Below are positions 27,909-36,961 of a stretch of DNA of 50,420 nt, one piece after another. Source of the DNA: an uncultured Scytonema sp. (lineage in GTDB: Bacteria > Cyanobacteriota > Cyanobacteriia > Cyanobacteriales > Nostocaceae); assembly GCA_937873135.1 (NCBI GenBank), contig CALMVQ010000144.1:1-50420 (forward strand). The letters run 5' to 3'. Within the stretch, counting starts at the first letter, position 1; every line of letters begins with the position of its first letter. The translations under genes and the position numbers were made by a program. Under the pieces are notes generated by a model. The model was not told the origin of the DNA. It was given only the letters and a program-made list of their open reading frames with translations, and ran no database searches.

Positions 27909-28092
27909 GCTTCGTTAAGGAATGTGAAGTGTTTAGGAGGATGCAACCCTATTCTCAAGAACAAGAGCGATCGCTCTTATTCTGGTACTATTGCTTTAGG
28001 TTAAAAATAACCTTTGATAACTGACAAAAAAGTATTCAACTTAGCTACGTTAATCGCGCTTGTACAAGGTTGGGAGAAACGACTTTTTATTT

Positions 28093-28197
28093 ATGGTAAT
28101 TTCTGGTAACTGGCAAGATTGGTTAACTGTATCTGCTTATCTCTTCGTGAGTGTCTTCATTGTGTGGCGCGTACTTGGGACGGAGAAAGAAAGATGA
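28093..28197 (+). CDS. Possible 34-residue single-helix membrane protein
   Basis: An ATG frame of 34 codons giving a polar N-terminus (MVISGNWQDW), one hydrophobic helix (LTVSAYLFVSVFIVWRVL) and a charged end (GTEKER). This layout is typical of low-mass subunits of thylakoid complexes. I cannot match it with certainty to a named subunit. A GGGAGAA stretch lies about 13 nt upstream, further than ideal. The surrounding gap 27909-28592 has no other credible gene. Confidence 0.45.
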   Translation: MVISGNWQDWLTVSAYLFVSVFIVWRVLGTEKER

Positions 28198-28479
28198 AGA
28201 GAAACTCAAGGTATGGCAGAAGAATTACATTGAGTACATAAGAACTAGCTTTTTTACTACTCATCCCCATACTGAAAATGCCTCAATTACACATATTCTC
28301 ATTTACAAAAGCTTATTGACATAAAATTAAATAACCCTGTATTGCTACAAGGTTTAATCTGTCAAGTTTTCAGACTTTTCTTTACTTCAATCTCAGGTTA
28401 AGTCAGTATTCAGCTTGAGAAAATGTTAGAAGGGGTACAAGCCCCCGAATTTATTTAGGAAAAAAAGACGAAGATTTGT

Positions 28480-28512
28480 CTCCTTGACACATAGTGCACT
28501 CTGCTCAAGGAG
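28480..28512. repeat. Hairpin with flanking CCCCG-ATTTATTT repeats
   Basis: CTCCTTGA (28480-28487) pairs with TCAAGGAG (28505-28512) around a 17-nt loop. On both sides lie related stretches, CCCCCGAATTTATTTAGG (about 28442-28459) and CCCCGCGCATTTATTTG (about 28526-28542), so the whole about 100 bp may be one structured element. Nature unknown. Confidence 0.45.
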
Positions 28513-28592
28513 TCTTGATTGAAATCCCCGCGCATTTATTTGTAGGGATGCATTTTGAGTTCTCTGGTTCCAAACTCTGTATTGGCACTCTT

Positions 28593-28931
28593 TTATTCTT
28601 GAGATTCCTCAGAAGTTGGTTGTAATTCGTCGTTTTCTGGCTCTGCTTTGACTTCTTTGGGTTTCAGTTTAGCAGGTTTCGGACCACGCGCAAGGGCAGG
28701 ATTAACCTGTTGCCTCACTTCGTCCATATTTTTAGACTTTTTACCTTTATCCGATGAGCGTTCGTTTGAGCGTTCGTTGTTTCTTTTTGAGATTTTAGGT
28801 TTGGATTCTACAGAAGGCATAGAATCTAAGTTTTCAGAACTGTTGTCAGTATCGACTTTTAACTGACGTTCAGAGTTGTCAGTATCGACTTTTAACTGAC
28901 GTTCAGATTTCTTGATTGGGCGTTCTACCAT
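28593..28931 (-). CDS. Low-complexity charged protein with internal duplication
   Basis: A 112-residue, strongly hydrophilic protein rich in Lys, Glu, Ser and Asn, with no predicted folded domain. The N-terminus contains an 11-residue unit SERQLKVDTDN repeated exactly twice, encoded by an exact 33-bp tandem duplication. Near the middle SNERSSDKGKKSK resembles a nuclear-type basic patch, and the C-terminus is KPAKLKPKEVKAEPE. Function unknown. It is divergent from the DUF2252 gene. It is probably a real gene, since the composition and in-frame repeat are unlikely in random frames. Confidence 0.6.
   Translation of the reverse strand: MVERPIKKSERQLKVDTDNSERQLKVDTDNSSENLDSMPSVESKPKISKRNNERSNERSSDKGKKSKNMDEVRQQVNPALARGPKPAKLKPKEVKAEPENDELQPTSEESQE
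28859..28923. repeat. Exact 33-bp tandem duplication inside a coding region
   Basis: Two adjacent copies of a 33-bp unit (beginning TTTTAACTGACGTTCAGA in plus orientation, the second copy diverging at its end) encode the twice-repeated SERQLKVDTDN of the charged protein at 28593-28931. The length is a multiple of three, so the frame is kept. Exactness suggests a recent slippage event. Confidence 0.6.
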
Positions 28932-29068
28932 TGTTAAGTTGTGTTAATTTACTTCTATAATATATCGTTTGACGAACACTCCCCACAGTCTGTTTTAGAG
29001 TACTATAAAATGGAGACAAAGTTTAATAAAAGTTTAGTGAAAGCTTTACAGTCTTTCAGGTTTAAGGG

Positions 29069-30469
29069 ATGGACGAAACACAAAAATATGCATCTTCGCA
29101 AACACGAAAGCCTGAAATTGGTTCTGTAACAGAGCGATCGCTAAGTGATAGATACGCAGCAGGAAAAGCTTTGCGCGAGAGTATCCCGCGTTCCTCTCAT
29201 AGTAAATGGAGTCCCCTGACCTCGCGACTCGATCCCATCACTTTATTAGAAACCTCCAACCAGGAACGGGTGCCTAAATTGGTACCGATCCGGTACAGTC
29301 GGATGCTAAAGTCACCATTCACCTTCCTGAGGGGAGCCGCAATTATCATGGCGACTGACTTGGCGACAACTCCGACGACAGATATTCGAGTACAGGCGTG
29401 TGGAGACTGTCACTTACTTAACTTCGGGGGCTATGGGACACCAGAACGTAACATCGTTTTTGATGTAAACGATTTTGACGAAACGCTGAGCGCTCCCTGG
29501 GAGTGGGATCTCAAGCGTCTGGCAACAAGTATTGTCATTGCAGGTCGTCATATCAAAGTTTCGGCAAAGAACTGTGAGTCAGCAGCACGAGCAGCTGTAC
29601 GCTCCTACCAAGAACACATCGCTAAGTATGCCCAAATGAGTGCCCTAGAAGTATGGTACTCGCGTATTGATGCTGAGGTTTTGCGTGATTTTACGCGCCA
29701 TATCCCTCACCGTCAAGGTACCGACAGATATGTAGAGAAACTAACACTTACCTCTGCTCAAGGACTGCCAAAGTTTACAGAAGTACACGGTCAGTGGCGA
29801 ATCGCTGACAAACCACCTTTAATGTACCACCTACCACCTGACGATCTGCTTGAAAAAGAGGTGGAGTCGGTCTATCAGCTGTACGCTCAAACTCTACGGG
29901 ATGATCTACAAGTTCTCCTCAATCGCTTTCGCTTGGTTGATATTGCTTTTAAGGTGGTGGGAGTTGGTAGTGTCGGGACTCGTTGTGTTGTCGCACTTCT
30001 GATGACAGACGATAATAAACCTCTGTTCCTCCAAATGAAAGAAGCTCGTGCTTCCGTGCTGGAGCCATATGCAGGCAAAAGCATCTACCATAACCAGGGT
30101 CAACGCATTGTTTGTGGTCAACGTTTGATGCAAGCTGCTAGCGATATGTTCCTTGGTTGGACACGTAGCGAAAGTGGGCACGACTTCTATGTCCGGCAAT
30201 TGCGAGATATGAAGATCGCCGTTGATATTGAGGATTTGTCTGCCTCTCAACTCATCGGCTACTCAGAATTATGCGGATGGGCACTTGCTCGTAGCCATGC
30301 CCGCTCTGGAGATTCGGTAACTATTGCTGGCTATCTCGGGAAAAGTGATGTCTTTGAGCAGGCGATCGCAGACTTTGCGAGCGCTTATGCCAATCAGAAT
30401 GAGAGCGATTACCAGGCACTTGTGGCTGCGGTGAAATCTGGACGGATCAAGGCAGTTGAGGAGAAGTAA
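29069..30469 (+). CDS. DUF2252 family protein
   Basis: A 466-residue member of DUF2252, a family with a protein-kinase/aminoglycoside-phosphotransferase-like fold. Key blocks are RYSRMLKSPFTFLRGAA, VQACGDCHLLNFGGYGTPE (the GDxHxxNFG motif), FDVNDFDETLSAPWEWDLKRLATS, and the C-terminal LCGWALARSHARSG. The metal-binding Asp and His/Asn positions are retained, so phosphotransfer is possible, but no substrate is known for the family. It ends 104 bp before the P450 gene on the same strand. Confidence 0.9.
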   Translation: MDETQKYASSQTRKPEIGSVTERSLSDRYAAGKALRESIPRSSHSKWSPLTSRLDPITLLETSNQERVPKLVPIRYSRMLKSPFTFLRGAAIIMATDLATTPTTDIRVQACGDCHLLNFGGYGTPERNIVFDVNDFDETLSAPWEWDLKRLATSIVIAGRHIKVSAKNCESAARAAVRSYQEHIAKYAQMSALEVWYSRIDAEVLRDFTRHIPHRQGTDRYVEKLTLTSAQGLPKFTEVHGQWRIADKPPLMYHLPPDDLLEKEVESVYQLYAQTLRDDLQVLLNRFRLVDIAFKVVGVGSVGTRCVVALLMTDDNKPLFLQMKEARASVLEPYAGKSIYHNQGQRIVCGQRLMQAASDMFLGWTRSESGHDFYVRQLRDMKIAVDIEDLSASQLIGYSELCGWALARSHARSGDSVTIAGYLGKSDVFEQAIADFASAYANQNESDYQALVAAVKSGRIKAVEEK

Positions 30470-30573
30470 TCTTTGTCGGTCGTAAATGGGATGTGGTAGT
30501 TAAGGTTTCAATAAGTCTATATCCAGCAATCATAAATCATTCGTGAGTTTTTTAGAAAAAGTTAGGAATATTC

Positions 30574-31977
30574 ATGACTACCACACAAGAAAAACACGTA
30601 AATAAAAAAGTTAATAAATTACCCGTAGGTCCACGCAATCATCTTTGGGAACACACGATTTGGGCAATTGTTAACCCAATTGATTGGCTAGAAGCAATGG
30701 AAGCGAGGTATGGGGATGTTTTTTTAGCACCGCCATTGGCCGGATTTCCCAGCCAAGTTGTTATTAGCAATCCTCAAGTAATTCAAGACATTTTTACGGC
30801 TAATTCTCACCAGTTTATCTCTGGAGCGGTAAACAAAACTCTACAACCGATTGTGGGGGCAAATTCATTATTACTGCAAGATGGCAAACAACATTCACAA
30901 AAACGTAAACTGTTATTGCCTCCCTTTCATGGTGAAAGAATGCGGGCTTACGGTCTGCATATGCGTGATATTACTGAAAAAGTAATGAGCAAAATCAAAC
31001 CTGGTCAACAAATTGTGGCTCGCCAAGTGTTGCAAGAAATTTCTTTAAACATAATTTTACAGACCATTTTTGGACTTAACGAAGGAGAGCGTTACCAACA
31101 AATACGGCAAATTCTCAGCGCCATGCTAGATTCTTTTAATAACCCTTTGAGTGTAAGTTTTCTTTTTTTTAAATCTTTACAAGTCAATTTAGGCAAACTG
31201 ACTCCTTGGGGTAATTTTCTCCAGCAAAGAGAAAGGCTTAACCAACTCCTTTATCAAGAGATTGGCGATACGGCTTTAGCCGTTGCCGAAAGGCATCGCC
31301 GCAAAGGATCATCTGTAGGTGAAGATATTTTAAGCCTGTTATTATCAGCGCGTGATGAAAGTGGTCAAGCAATGACTGATGAAGAATTACGCGACGAGTT
31401 GATGACCATGTTATTTGCCGGACATGAAACAACTGCATCTGCTTTAGCTTGGGCTTTGTATTGGATTCATTCCATACCAGAAATTCATCAGAAACTTTTG
31501 CAAGAACTCAACTCAATTGATATTGTTAACACAGATCCAACAGAAATTGTCCGATTACCTTATTTAAATGCGGTCTGTTCGGAAACTTTAAGAATTTACC
31601 CTATTGTTTTCTTTACACAAGCACGAGTTTTACAAGCACCAATGCAATTAATGGATTATGAATTGCCAAAAGGGCAAATGCTGTCACCATGTATTTATTT
31701 GACTCACCATCGTCCAGATATTTATCCAGATCCCAAGCAATTTAAGCCAGAACGCTTTTTAGAAAGGCAATTTTCTCCTTATGAATATATGCCCTTTGGT
31801 GGTGGCAATCGTCGCTGCTTGGGTATAGCTTTTGCCTTATTTGAAATGAAATTGGTGTTAGCAAATTTATTATCTCACCATTCATTTACACTCTTAGAAA
31901 AGCAACCTCTACAACCTGCACGTCGTGGTGTTACATTTACACCTGCTGGGGGTGTGCGTTTGATGGTAAACAATTAG
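30574..31977 (+). CDS. Cytochrome P450, CYP110-like
   Basis: A 467-residue P450. The oxygen-activation helix reads LFAGHETTASALAW (about residues 280-293), the K-helix Glu-x-x-Arg is in CSETLRIYP, and PERFLERQFSPYEYMPFGGGNRRCLG holds the heme ligand Cys415. The N-terminus KLPVGPRNHLWEHTIWAIVNP and overall length fit the CYP110 family typical of filamentous cyanobacteria, some of which hydroxylate fatty acids or terpenoids. There is no membrane anchor or fused reductase. It lies downstream of the DUF2252 gene and may be cotranscribed with it. Confidence 0.92.
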   Translation: MTTTQEKHVNKKVNKLPVGPRNHLWEHTIWAIVNPIDWLEAMEARYGDVFLAPPLAGFPSQVVISNPQVIQDIFTANSHQFISGAVNKTLQPIVGANSLLLQDGKQHSQKRKLLLPPFHGERMRAYGLHMRDITEKVMSKIKPGQQIVARQVLQEISLNIILQTIFGLNEGERYQQIRQILSAMLDSFNNPLSVSFLFFKSLQVNLGKLTPWGNFLQQRERLNQLLYQEIGDTALAVAERHRRKGSSVGEDILSLLLSARDESGQAMTDEELRDELMTMLFAGHETTASALAWALYWIHSIPEIHQKLLQELNSIDIVNTDPTEIVRLPYLNAVCSETLRIYPIVFFTQARVLQAPMQLMDYELPKGQMLSPCIYLTHHRPDIYPDPKQFKPERFLERQFSPYEYMPFGGGNRRCLGIAFALFEMKLVLANLLSHHSFTLLEKQPLQPARRGVTFTPAGGVRLMVNN

Positions 31978-32144
31978 CACGTAGCAATTATTTTAAATTC
32001 AAAAATTTTGTTCTAAATCTTAGCTAATACATTTATATTTTTAAATCGTACAGAAAAAAAACATTTTGTGAACGCTTCCGAAAAACCTTTTGTCCGCTTT
32101 ATTTAACTCTAAAAAAAATGAGCGCACTGGGAGTGATGTATAAT
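31978..32144. other. AT-rich intergenic gap
   Basis: Between the ends of the convergent P450 gene and the dinB remnant. No clear stem-loop with a T-run was found. Confidence 0.3.
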
Positions 32145-32763
32145 TCATTCAAATAAAGATAATTGAATTAGTTGATCGGACTTAATATTATCAAGATTAG
32201 ATAACGAAATACCCAACAACCGAACACCACGCTCGCCCATTTCAATCCCTTCAAACAGTGTCCTTGCTATGATAATGATTTTATTCAATTCATTAATTGG
32301 AGTAAGTGAGGTCTTGCTACGTGTAATTTGCTGGTAATCCGAAAACTTCACTTTCACTGTTATAGTGCGTCCTCTGGTTTGGGGAAGTTCTAAACGTTGC
32401 TGCACAATTTGAGCAATTTGTTCAAGTTCCAATAACATAGAAGAGCGATCGCTCAAATCAACAGCAAACGATGTCTCTGCACCAATCGATTTGCGGATGC
32501 GGTTAGGTTCTACTACACGGTCATCCTGTGCCCTGGCAATTTTGTAATAATACTGCCCCACCTTACCGAAATGTTGTGTTAATTCCAATAATGATCGCTC
32601 CTTCAAATCTGCTCCATTATGAATTCCCAACTCATGCATCTTAGTAGCGGTCACCTCTCCAATACCATGAAACTTCTCAATTGGTAACTGTTCTACAAAG
32701 GCTTGGGCATCTTCCGGCAGAATCACTGTCAGTCCATTGGGTTTGTTTTTACCGGATGCCATT
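32145..32763 (-). pseudogene. dinB: 5'-truncated DNA polymerase IV (dinB)
   Basis: About 206 codons matching only the C-terminal half of Y-family polymerase IV: MASGKNKPNGLTVILPEDA, the thumb FHGIGEVTATKMHELGI, then the little-finger region RTITVKVKFSDYQQITRS and RLLGISLSNL, ending QLSLFE. The palm and fingers with the catalytic acidic residues (roughly the first 150-160 residues) are absent. The open frame continues a few codons upstream (to an ATG at 32786), but these codons are antisense to the neighbouring plus-strand gene. The product would lack polymerase activity. The break at about 32763 is sharp. Confidence 0.8.
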
Positions 32764-33111
32764 TCTCGCTTCCAAAGTGACGACATTCCACATCGTTTAG
32801 GTCATACTGCTTCTAACTTAGCTCGCGTGCGTTCATTTTGTAATACTGCTTATCAAGAAGCAGTTAAAAGTGTACTAAATGAAACTCAATGGTTTATCGA
32901 GTGGACAGCCGCAGAAATTGAACCAGAACAAGCTGAGGAATTAGTTAACATTCAAGTTCAGTTAGCACGATGGGAATTGACCTTGGATAATATTTGGTTA
33001 GATGAGAAAAAGCGTGCAGAAATAGCCCAACAAGCGGAAGCTTGGTCTGGGCGTGTACTAGATATGTCAGGTTTATTATTGGAACCTACAACTACTCCCT
33101 TCCCGACTTAA
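32764..33111 (+). pseudogene. 5'-truncated gene of the family also present at 49791-50162
   Basis: About 115 codons beginning directly at the dinB break: SRFQSDDIPHRLGHTAS. The frame has no ATG at its start, only a TTG at 32737 lying within antisense dinB sequence. The protein is clearly related to the one at 49791-50162: both share FQ..DIP.RL, IEWT, a downstream ELV, ARW, IW.D..R and RVL.M at matching spacing. The helical, Glu/Ala-rich fold has no assigned function. It is probably inactive for want of its own start, though a few missing residues only would be needed to restore it. Confidence 0.65.
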
Positions 33112-33235
33112 AAGGCTAATATCAAGTTTGATCTCCTCATTGATAAATCTAGAAACATCCCACCGTTGAAAGGTAGCGTACCCTCCAAGGGGGGCTTGGT
33201 TCGGCTAATATTGAAGCTATATAGAGCTAAAGTCT

Positions 33236-33691
33236 TTACCTTCTATTCGTTGAAAAGCCCAACTTTTTTTGAATGGCTTGGGCATCATTGTACAAATCAG
33301 TCACTTTAGAGTCAGAGCTAGGACAACTAACGTCGGGAGATGTTTGGTCTTTATACTTTACTTTAGTGGTTGTACCGAACGAAACGCTTTTTGCACAAGA
33401 CGTATTCGGCAATTCTGATAACGGCTCAGCGGCTGATATATCATTAAAAAATTCAGTAGCTAGCGACTTTGAAATTTTACCTGTTCCCGGATTATTACAG
33501 ACAGTGTAACTTGCTTGACCAGAAGGTTCGACAGAAATTGTGTAAGGACAGGTATTCGTAGATCCACTATTGATGATCAGATCAGGGGATTCAGCATTTT
33601 GTGCAACTCCCCTCAGAGGTAGAACACTAAAAAGTGCAACTACCAAGGTCGATCCAAGACTAATTTTACTGATACTGAAAGCTTTTTTCAT
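33236..33691 (-). CDS. Secreted hypothetical protein
   Basis: A 151-residue protein from the ATG at 33691, giving a clean signal peptide (MKKAFSISKISLGSTLVVAL, cleavage likely near GVAQN). The mature part is Ser/Thr-rich with four cysteines (in NTCPYT, TVCNNP, TSCAKS, VSCPSS) that could form two disulfides. An upstream extension to 33745 places residues before the signal and is not preferred. No family recognised. Confidence 0.65.
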   Translation of the reverse strand: MKKAFSISKISLGSTLVVALFSVLPLRGVAQNAESPDLIINSGSTNTCPYTISVEPSGQASYTVCNNPGTGKISKSLATEFFNDISAAEPLSELPNTSCAKSVSFGTTTKVKYKDQTSPDVSCPSSDSKVTDLYNDAQAIQKKLGFSTNRR

Positions 33692-33936
33692 CTGAATTAT
33701 CTGATACGTTGGCAAACTCTGTGTGCTTACACCAGAGAAGAACAATTCTCTTTGCTTAAATCTACTCCAGAAATTGTCGTCTGAGTAAATAAACTTATTT
33801 CACTGTGGCATCGTTTTAGAGGCAGGTACTATGAAAAGACTTATCAAAATAGATTTCAGTTTTTTAATACAAGCTCATAGATCCGAATAAAAAGTTTTAT
33901 TATTTTAGTGTGTTCATCATGTTTTAAAAGGTAGTT

Positions 33937-34419
33937 ATGATCCATCACATTTCTCTTTCTGTAAAAAATCCTCAGCACGTAGCTAATGTAATGGCAGAAA
34001 TTATGCATGGCAAAGTAGTACCGTTTTCACCTAATCCTGGTGGTTACATGATGCTGGTGGGAGATGAATTTGGCACAGGAATTGAGTTTTATCCATTAGG
34101 TAGTGAGCTGATTCCAGATGCATGGCATGGACAAGCCGGATTTCAAATGAATGAGCATCCAGCCAATTACACATCGGTTCATGCAGCCATTTCTGTCGCT
34201 CTCAGCATCGAGGAAATCGAACGAATTGGCGCACGGGAGGAATGGCGAGTGCTTCCTTGTAGCCGTGGTGCTTTCGATGTTGTGGAATTTTGGATTGAAA
34301 ACCATCTAATGTTGGAACTCTTAACCCCGGAAATGACAGCTAAGTATCTGGATGCCACAAACCCACAAAAATTAGAACAGATGGATAATTCAGTTGCTGG
34401 TGTGAATGTGCGGAGATAA
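33937..34419 (+). CDS. VOC-superfamily (glyoxalase-like) protein
   Basis: A 160-residue protein. It starts MIHHISLSVKNPQHVANVMAEIMHGK, the N-terminal beta-alpha unit of vicinal-oxygen-chelate proteins with a metal-ligand type His. Later EFGTGIEFYPLG, and VVEFWIENHLMLELLTPEM near the end with the Glu expected on the last strand, complete the pattern. The enzyme could act on a small metabolite, but no substrate is evident. The 245-bp gap upstream holds only AT-rich promoter-like DNA. Confidence 0.65.
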   Translation: MIHHISLSVKNPQHVANVMAEIMHGKVVPFSPNPGGYMMLVGDEFGTGIEFYPLGSELIPDAWHGQAGFQMNEHPANYTSVHAAISVALSIEEIERIGAREEWRVLPCSRGAFDVVEFWIENHLMLELLTPEMTAKYLDATNPQKLEQMDNSVAGVNVRR

Positions 34420-34913
34420 TTGCAAAATAGATGTTTGAAAATTATTGTCGTTATTAATCGTTGTGAAATACGTGTAATTTCCGGCATTTGGGGTCTGAAA
34501 ACATTTGCCCTCTCTAGGATTTAATAATTTGCTACACTCTTGTCAAAAGAGCAGTTTTCGGTAACGAGAAATGTCAGTAAACACAGTTTTAGGAGGACGG
34601 CGCTCCCCCAAATGTCAGCGCGCAAGTTCTGAAACTTAACCCCCTTCCTTAGCCAGCTCTTTCAATGCAAACAAATGAACTAGTTGAGGAAAATTTGAAC
34701 CATATTCTAGCATGGAATTTGAGGTACGATTTCGATGTATCCTCAACATATTAACTCTTACAAGCTAACTCCAACTTCCTGCCAGAATCCGCGTACCTTT
34801 AAGTCGCCGTGTTGGCTCAAGTAAAAGCCTGAGAAATTTTTAATTTTTAATTAATTTTTAATTTTTAATTCCGTGGTACTGTCTTTATGTAGTTTTGTCT
34901 ACGGAGAAAGATT
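34420..34913. other. Intergenic region with AT-rich inverted repeat
   Basis: A 494-bp gap. TTTTTAATTTTTAATTAA-type repeats (about 34835-34870) form an AT-rich palindromic block just before the next gene. A short frame at 34571 (22 codons) has no supporting feature. No RNA gene recognised. Confidence 0.45.
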
Positions 34914-35135
34914 GTGGAAGAGTTAATAAGGCAAATTAGCAGCCATACAGGTATCTCGGAAGATCAGGCACGGCAAGCGGTGAATATGGTGATTTCCTTT
35001 GCCAAGACTAGATTGCCCGAACCGATGGCATCTCAATTAGAAAATGCGATCGCTCTTGATTCTGCGGCTAATGCTGCTCAACAGATGCAACAGCAGTTTG
35101 GTAATTTGGGTGGGTTGTTTGGCGGTAATCAATAA
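34914..35135 (+). CDS. Small conserved-looking protein, Gly-rich C-terminus
   Basis: A 73-residue protein from a GTG start with GGAGAAAG upstream (about 34901-34908). It is helical: EELIRQISSHTGISEDQARQ, then VNMVISFAKTRLPEPMASQL, and ends with a flexible tail GNLGGLFGGNQ. The layout (HU-like short helices, then a GGLFGG tail) is seen in a group of small bacterial proteins resembling DUF2780/DUF937-type sequences. I do not assign a function. Confidence 0.65.
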   Translation: MEELIRQISSHTGISEDQARQAVNMVISFAKTRLPEPMASQLENAIALDSAANAAQQMQQQFGNLGGLFGGNQ

Positions 35136-35234
35136 TATCTTCTCTGACGCACTCGTCGCACAGGCACAAAGAAAACTCTGAGTCTTCGCAACGAGTTCGT
35201 GAACAATTCATACTTTAATTGAGTTTCTCTATTT

Positions 35235-35483
35235 TCATGTTGGAACTAACTCACCAGGACGCAACTTAGACCACTTACCGGATTCCTGCTTAAAGCTGAA
35301 ACACCCCACAACATCCCATTCCATTTCAATGATGTCTTCTTTTGTACGGATGTTGACATTGATAGAAGGTTCATTTGGCTCAAAATCAGGAGCTTCGGTT
35401 AAGTGGGGTTGTTGGTGCTGCCCCTCTACCGCGTGGTAACTTATACATCTATCCACATAGTGGCAGTTTACGCAAATACACAT
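35235..35483 (-). CDS. ycf34: Ycf34 family protein
   Basis: An 82-residue protein beginning MCICVNCHYVDRCISYHAVE and continuing HLTEAPDFEPNEPSIN, VNIRTKEDIIEMEWDVVGC and SGKWSKLRPGELVPT. This is near identical in pattern to Ycf34 of cyanobacteria and algal plastids. The N-terminal cysteines (CxCxxC, then Cys13) fit the iron-sulfur role reported for the family, which is linked to photosynthetic function. The start at 35483 (MCIC) is preferred over the in-frame ATG two codons upstream. Confidence 0.93.
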   Translation of the reverse strand: MCICVNCHYVDRCISYHAVEGQHQQPHLTEAPDFEPNEPSINVNIRTKEDIIEMEWDVVGCFSFKQESGKWSKLRPGELVPT

Positions 35484-35730
35484 AATCAAACCAACTCTAG
35501 GGTCCTTTATTGTTAATCTAGCTTAACGCAAACAGTTATTCACTATCCGCTAGGTTTATTTTTATTACAATGTTGCTTATTGATGATTTACTACAAAGTG
35601 ATGAAGGACTCATAATCAAGGATTCATGATTATTACAGCAGGCACGGAAATAAAGTTACCAACATAAACAGGCAAAAACCATATATTTAAAGCTTTTTAA
35701 TTCTTAATTTTCAATTCCAACTGATTTTTC

Positions 35731-36945
35731 ATGCACAACAGTTTATCTCCCGAATCCTGGCCTTTTAGCCTAAAATTTTTACCACAACCTGCTTATATGG
35801 TAGGTGGTGCAGTGCGGGATGCGATTTTGGAGAGAACACGCGAGTACGTGGATTTAGATTTTGTTTTACCAGCTCATGCGGTTAAAGTCGCTCGCCAAAT
35901 TGCGACGCATTATAAAGCAGGCTTTGTTTTATTAGATCCTCAAAGACAAATTGCCCGTGTGGTTTTTCCTCAAGCTACTGTTGATTTTGCTCAGGCAGAA
36001 GGAGAAAGCCTGGAAGTTGATTTGCACAGGCGGGATTTTACGGTGAATGCGATCGCCTATAACCCCCACACACAAGAATTCATCGATCCCCTGCAAGGTT
36101 GTAGCGATCTTCAACAAGGTCTTTTGAAAATGATATCACCCGCTAACTTAAAAGACGATCCCCTACGGTTACTGCGGGCATATCGCCAAGCGGCACAACT
36201 TGGTTTTACCATTGAACCAGTAACCCAAGATGCCATTCGCTCTTTAGCTTCACTCATTACTAAAGTCGCAGCAGAAAGAGTTAGGGTAGAATTAGGTTAT
36301 ATGCTGTCACCTCAAGGTAATGTATGGATTGCCCGTGCTTGGGAAGATGGTTTGCTGAAACCTTTCTTCAAATACGCCACAAAAGAAAGTTTTACTCTCC
36401 TCGCGGCAGTTGACAGAGCAGCTTCTCAGCTAAAATTAGAGAGTTTACTGCAAAAGTACGTGCGTGATACTGTTAAAACGACCTGGTTGGGTATTGCCAA
36501 ACTCGCTTGTCTTGTGAAGTCAGAACCAGCAGTCGCAGAAATAGAATTACAGCAACTGACATACAGCCGATCTGAAATTAAAGCGACAACAGCAGCCCTG
36601 AAACTGTCCCCACAGCTTCAAACACCCCAATTATCTTTACGAGAACAGTATTTTTTATTTCAAGAAGCTGGGTTTGTTTTTCCAACCATAGTCGTTTTAG
36701 CAGTAGCACGTGGTATTCTGGTAGAGGCGATCGCACCCTTGACCGACCGCTACCTCAATCCTGATGATCTGGTCGCTCATCCCACTCCATTATTGAGTGG
36801 GAAGGAATTGATTATAGCATTGAAAATCCCAGCTTCGCCATTGGTGGGAAAAATACTTACAGAAATTTCAGTGGCACAAATTGAAGGCAAAATTTCCACA
36901 CCAGAAGAAGCGATCGAGTTTGCACGTCATATCGTTTTTGGTTGA
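35731..36945 (+). CDS. CCA tRNA nucleotidyltransferase / poly(A) polymerase family
   Basis: A 404-residue class II nucleotidyltransferase. Key blocks: AYMVGGAVRDAILERTREYVDLDFVLP (flexible G-G loop and the DxD metal site), LHRRDFTVNAIAYN (RRDxTxNA), LLKMISPANLKDDPLRLLRAYR (neck motif) and VAAERVRVELGYML. It adds or repairs the CCA end of tRNAs, possibly specialised for A or CC addition as in bacteria that split this activity between two enzymes. It is convergent with the MazG gene, 16 bp apart. Confidence 0.92.
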   Translation: MHNSLSPESWPFSLKFLPQPAYMVGGAVRDAILERTREYVDLDFVLPAHAVKVARQIATHYKAGFVLLDPQRQIARVVFPQATVDFAQAEGESLEVDLHRRDFTVNAIAYNPHTQEFIDPLQGCSDLQQGLLKMISPANLKDDPLRLLRAYRQAAQLGFTIEPVTQDAIRSLASLITKVAAERVRVELGYMLSPQGNVWIARAWEDGLLKPFFKYATKESFTLLAAVDRAASQLKLESLLQKYVRDTVKTTWLGIAKLACLVKSEPAVAEIELQQLTYSRSEIKATTAALKLSPQLQTPQLSLREQYFLFQEAGFVFPTIVVLAVARGILVEAIAPLTDRYLNPDDLVAHPTPLLSGKELIIALKIPASPLVGKILTEISVAQIEGKISTPEEAIEFARHIVFG

Positions 36946-36961
36946 ATACCTATCTCTAAGT

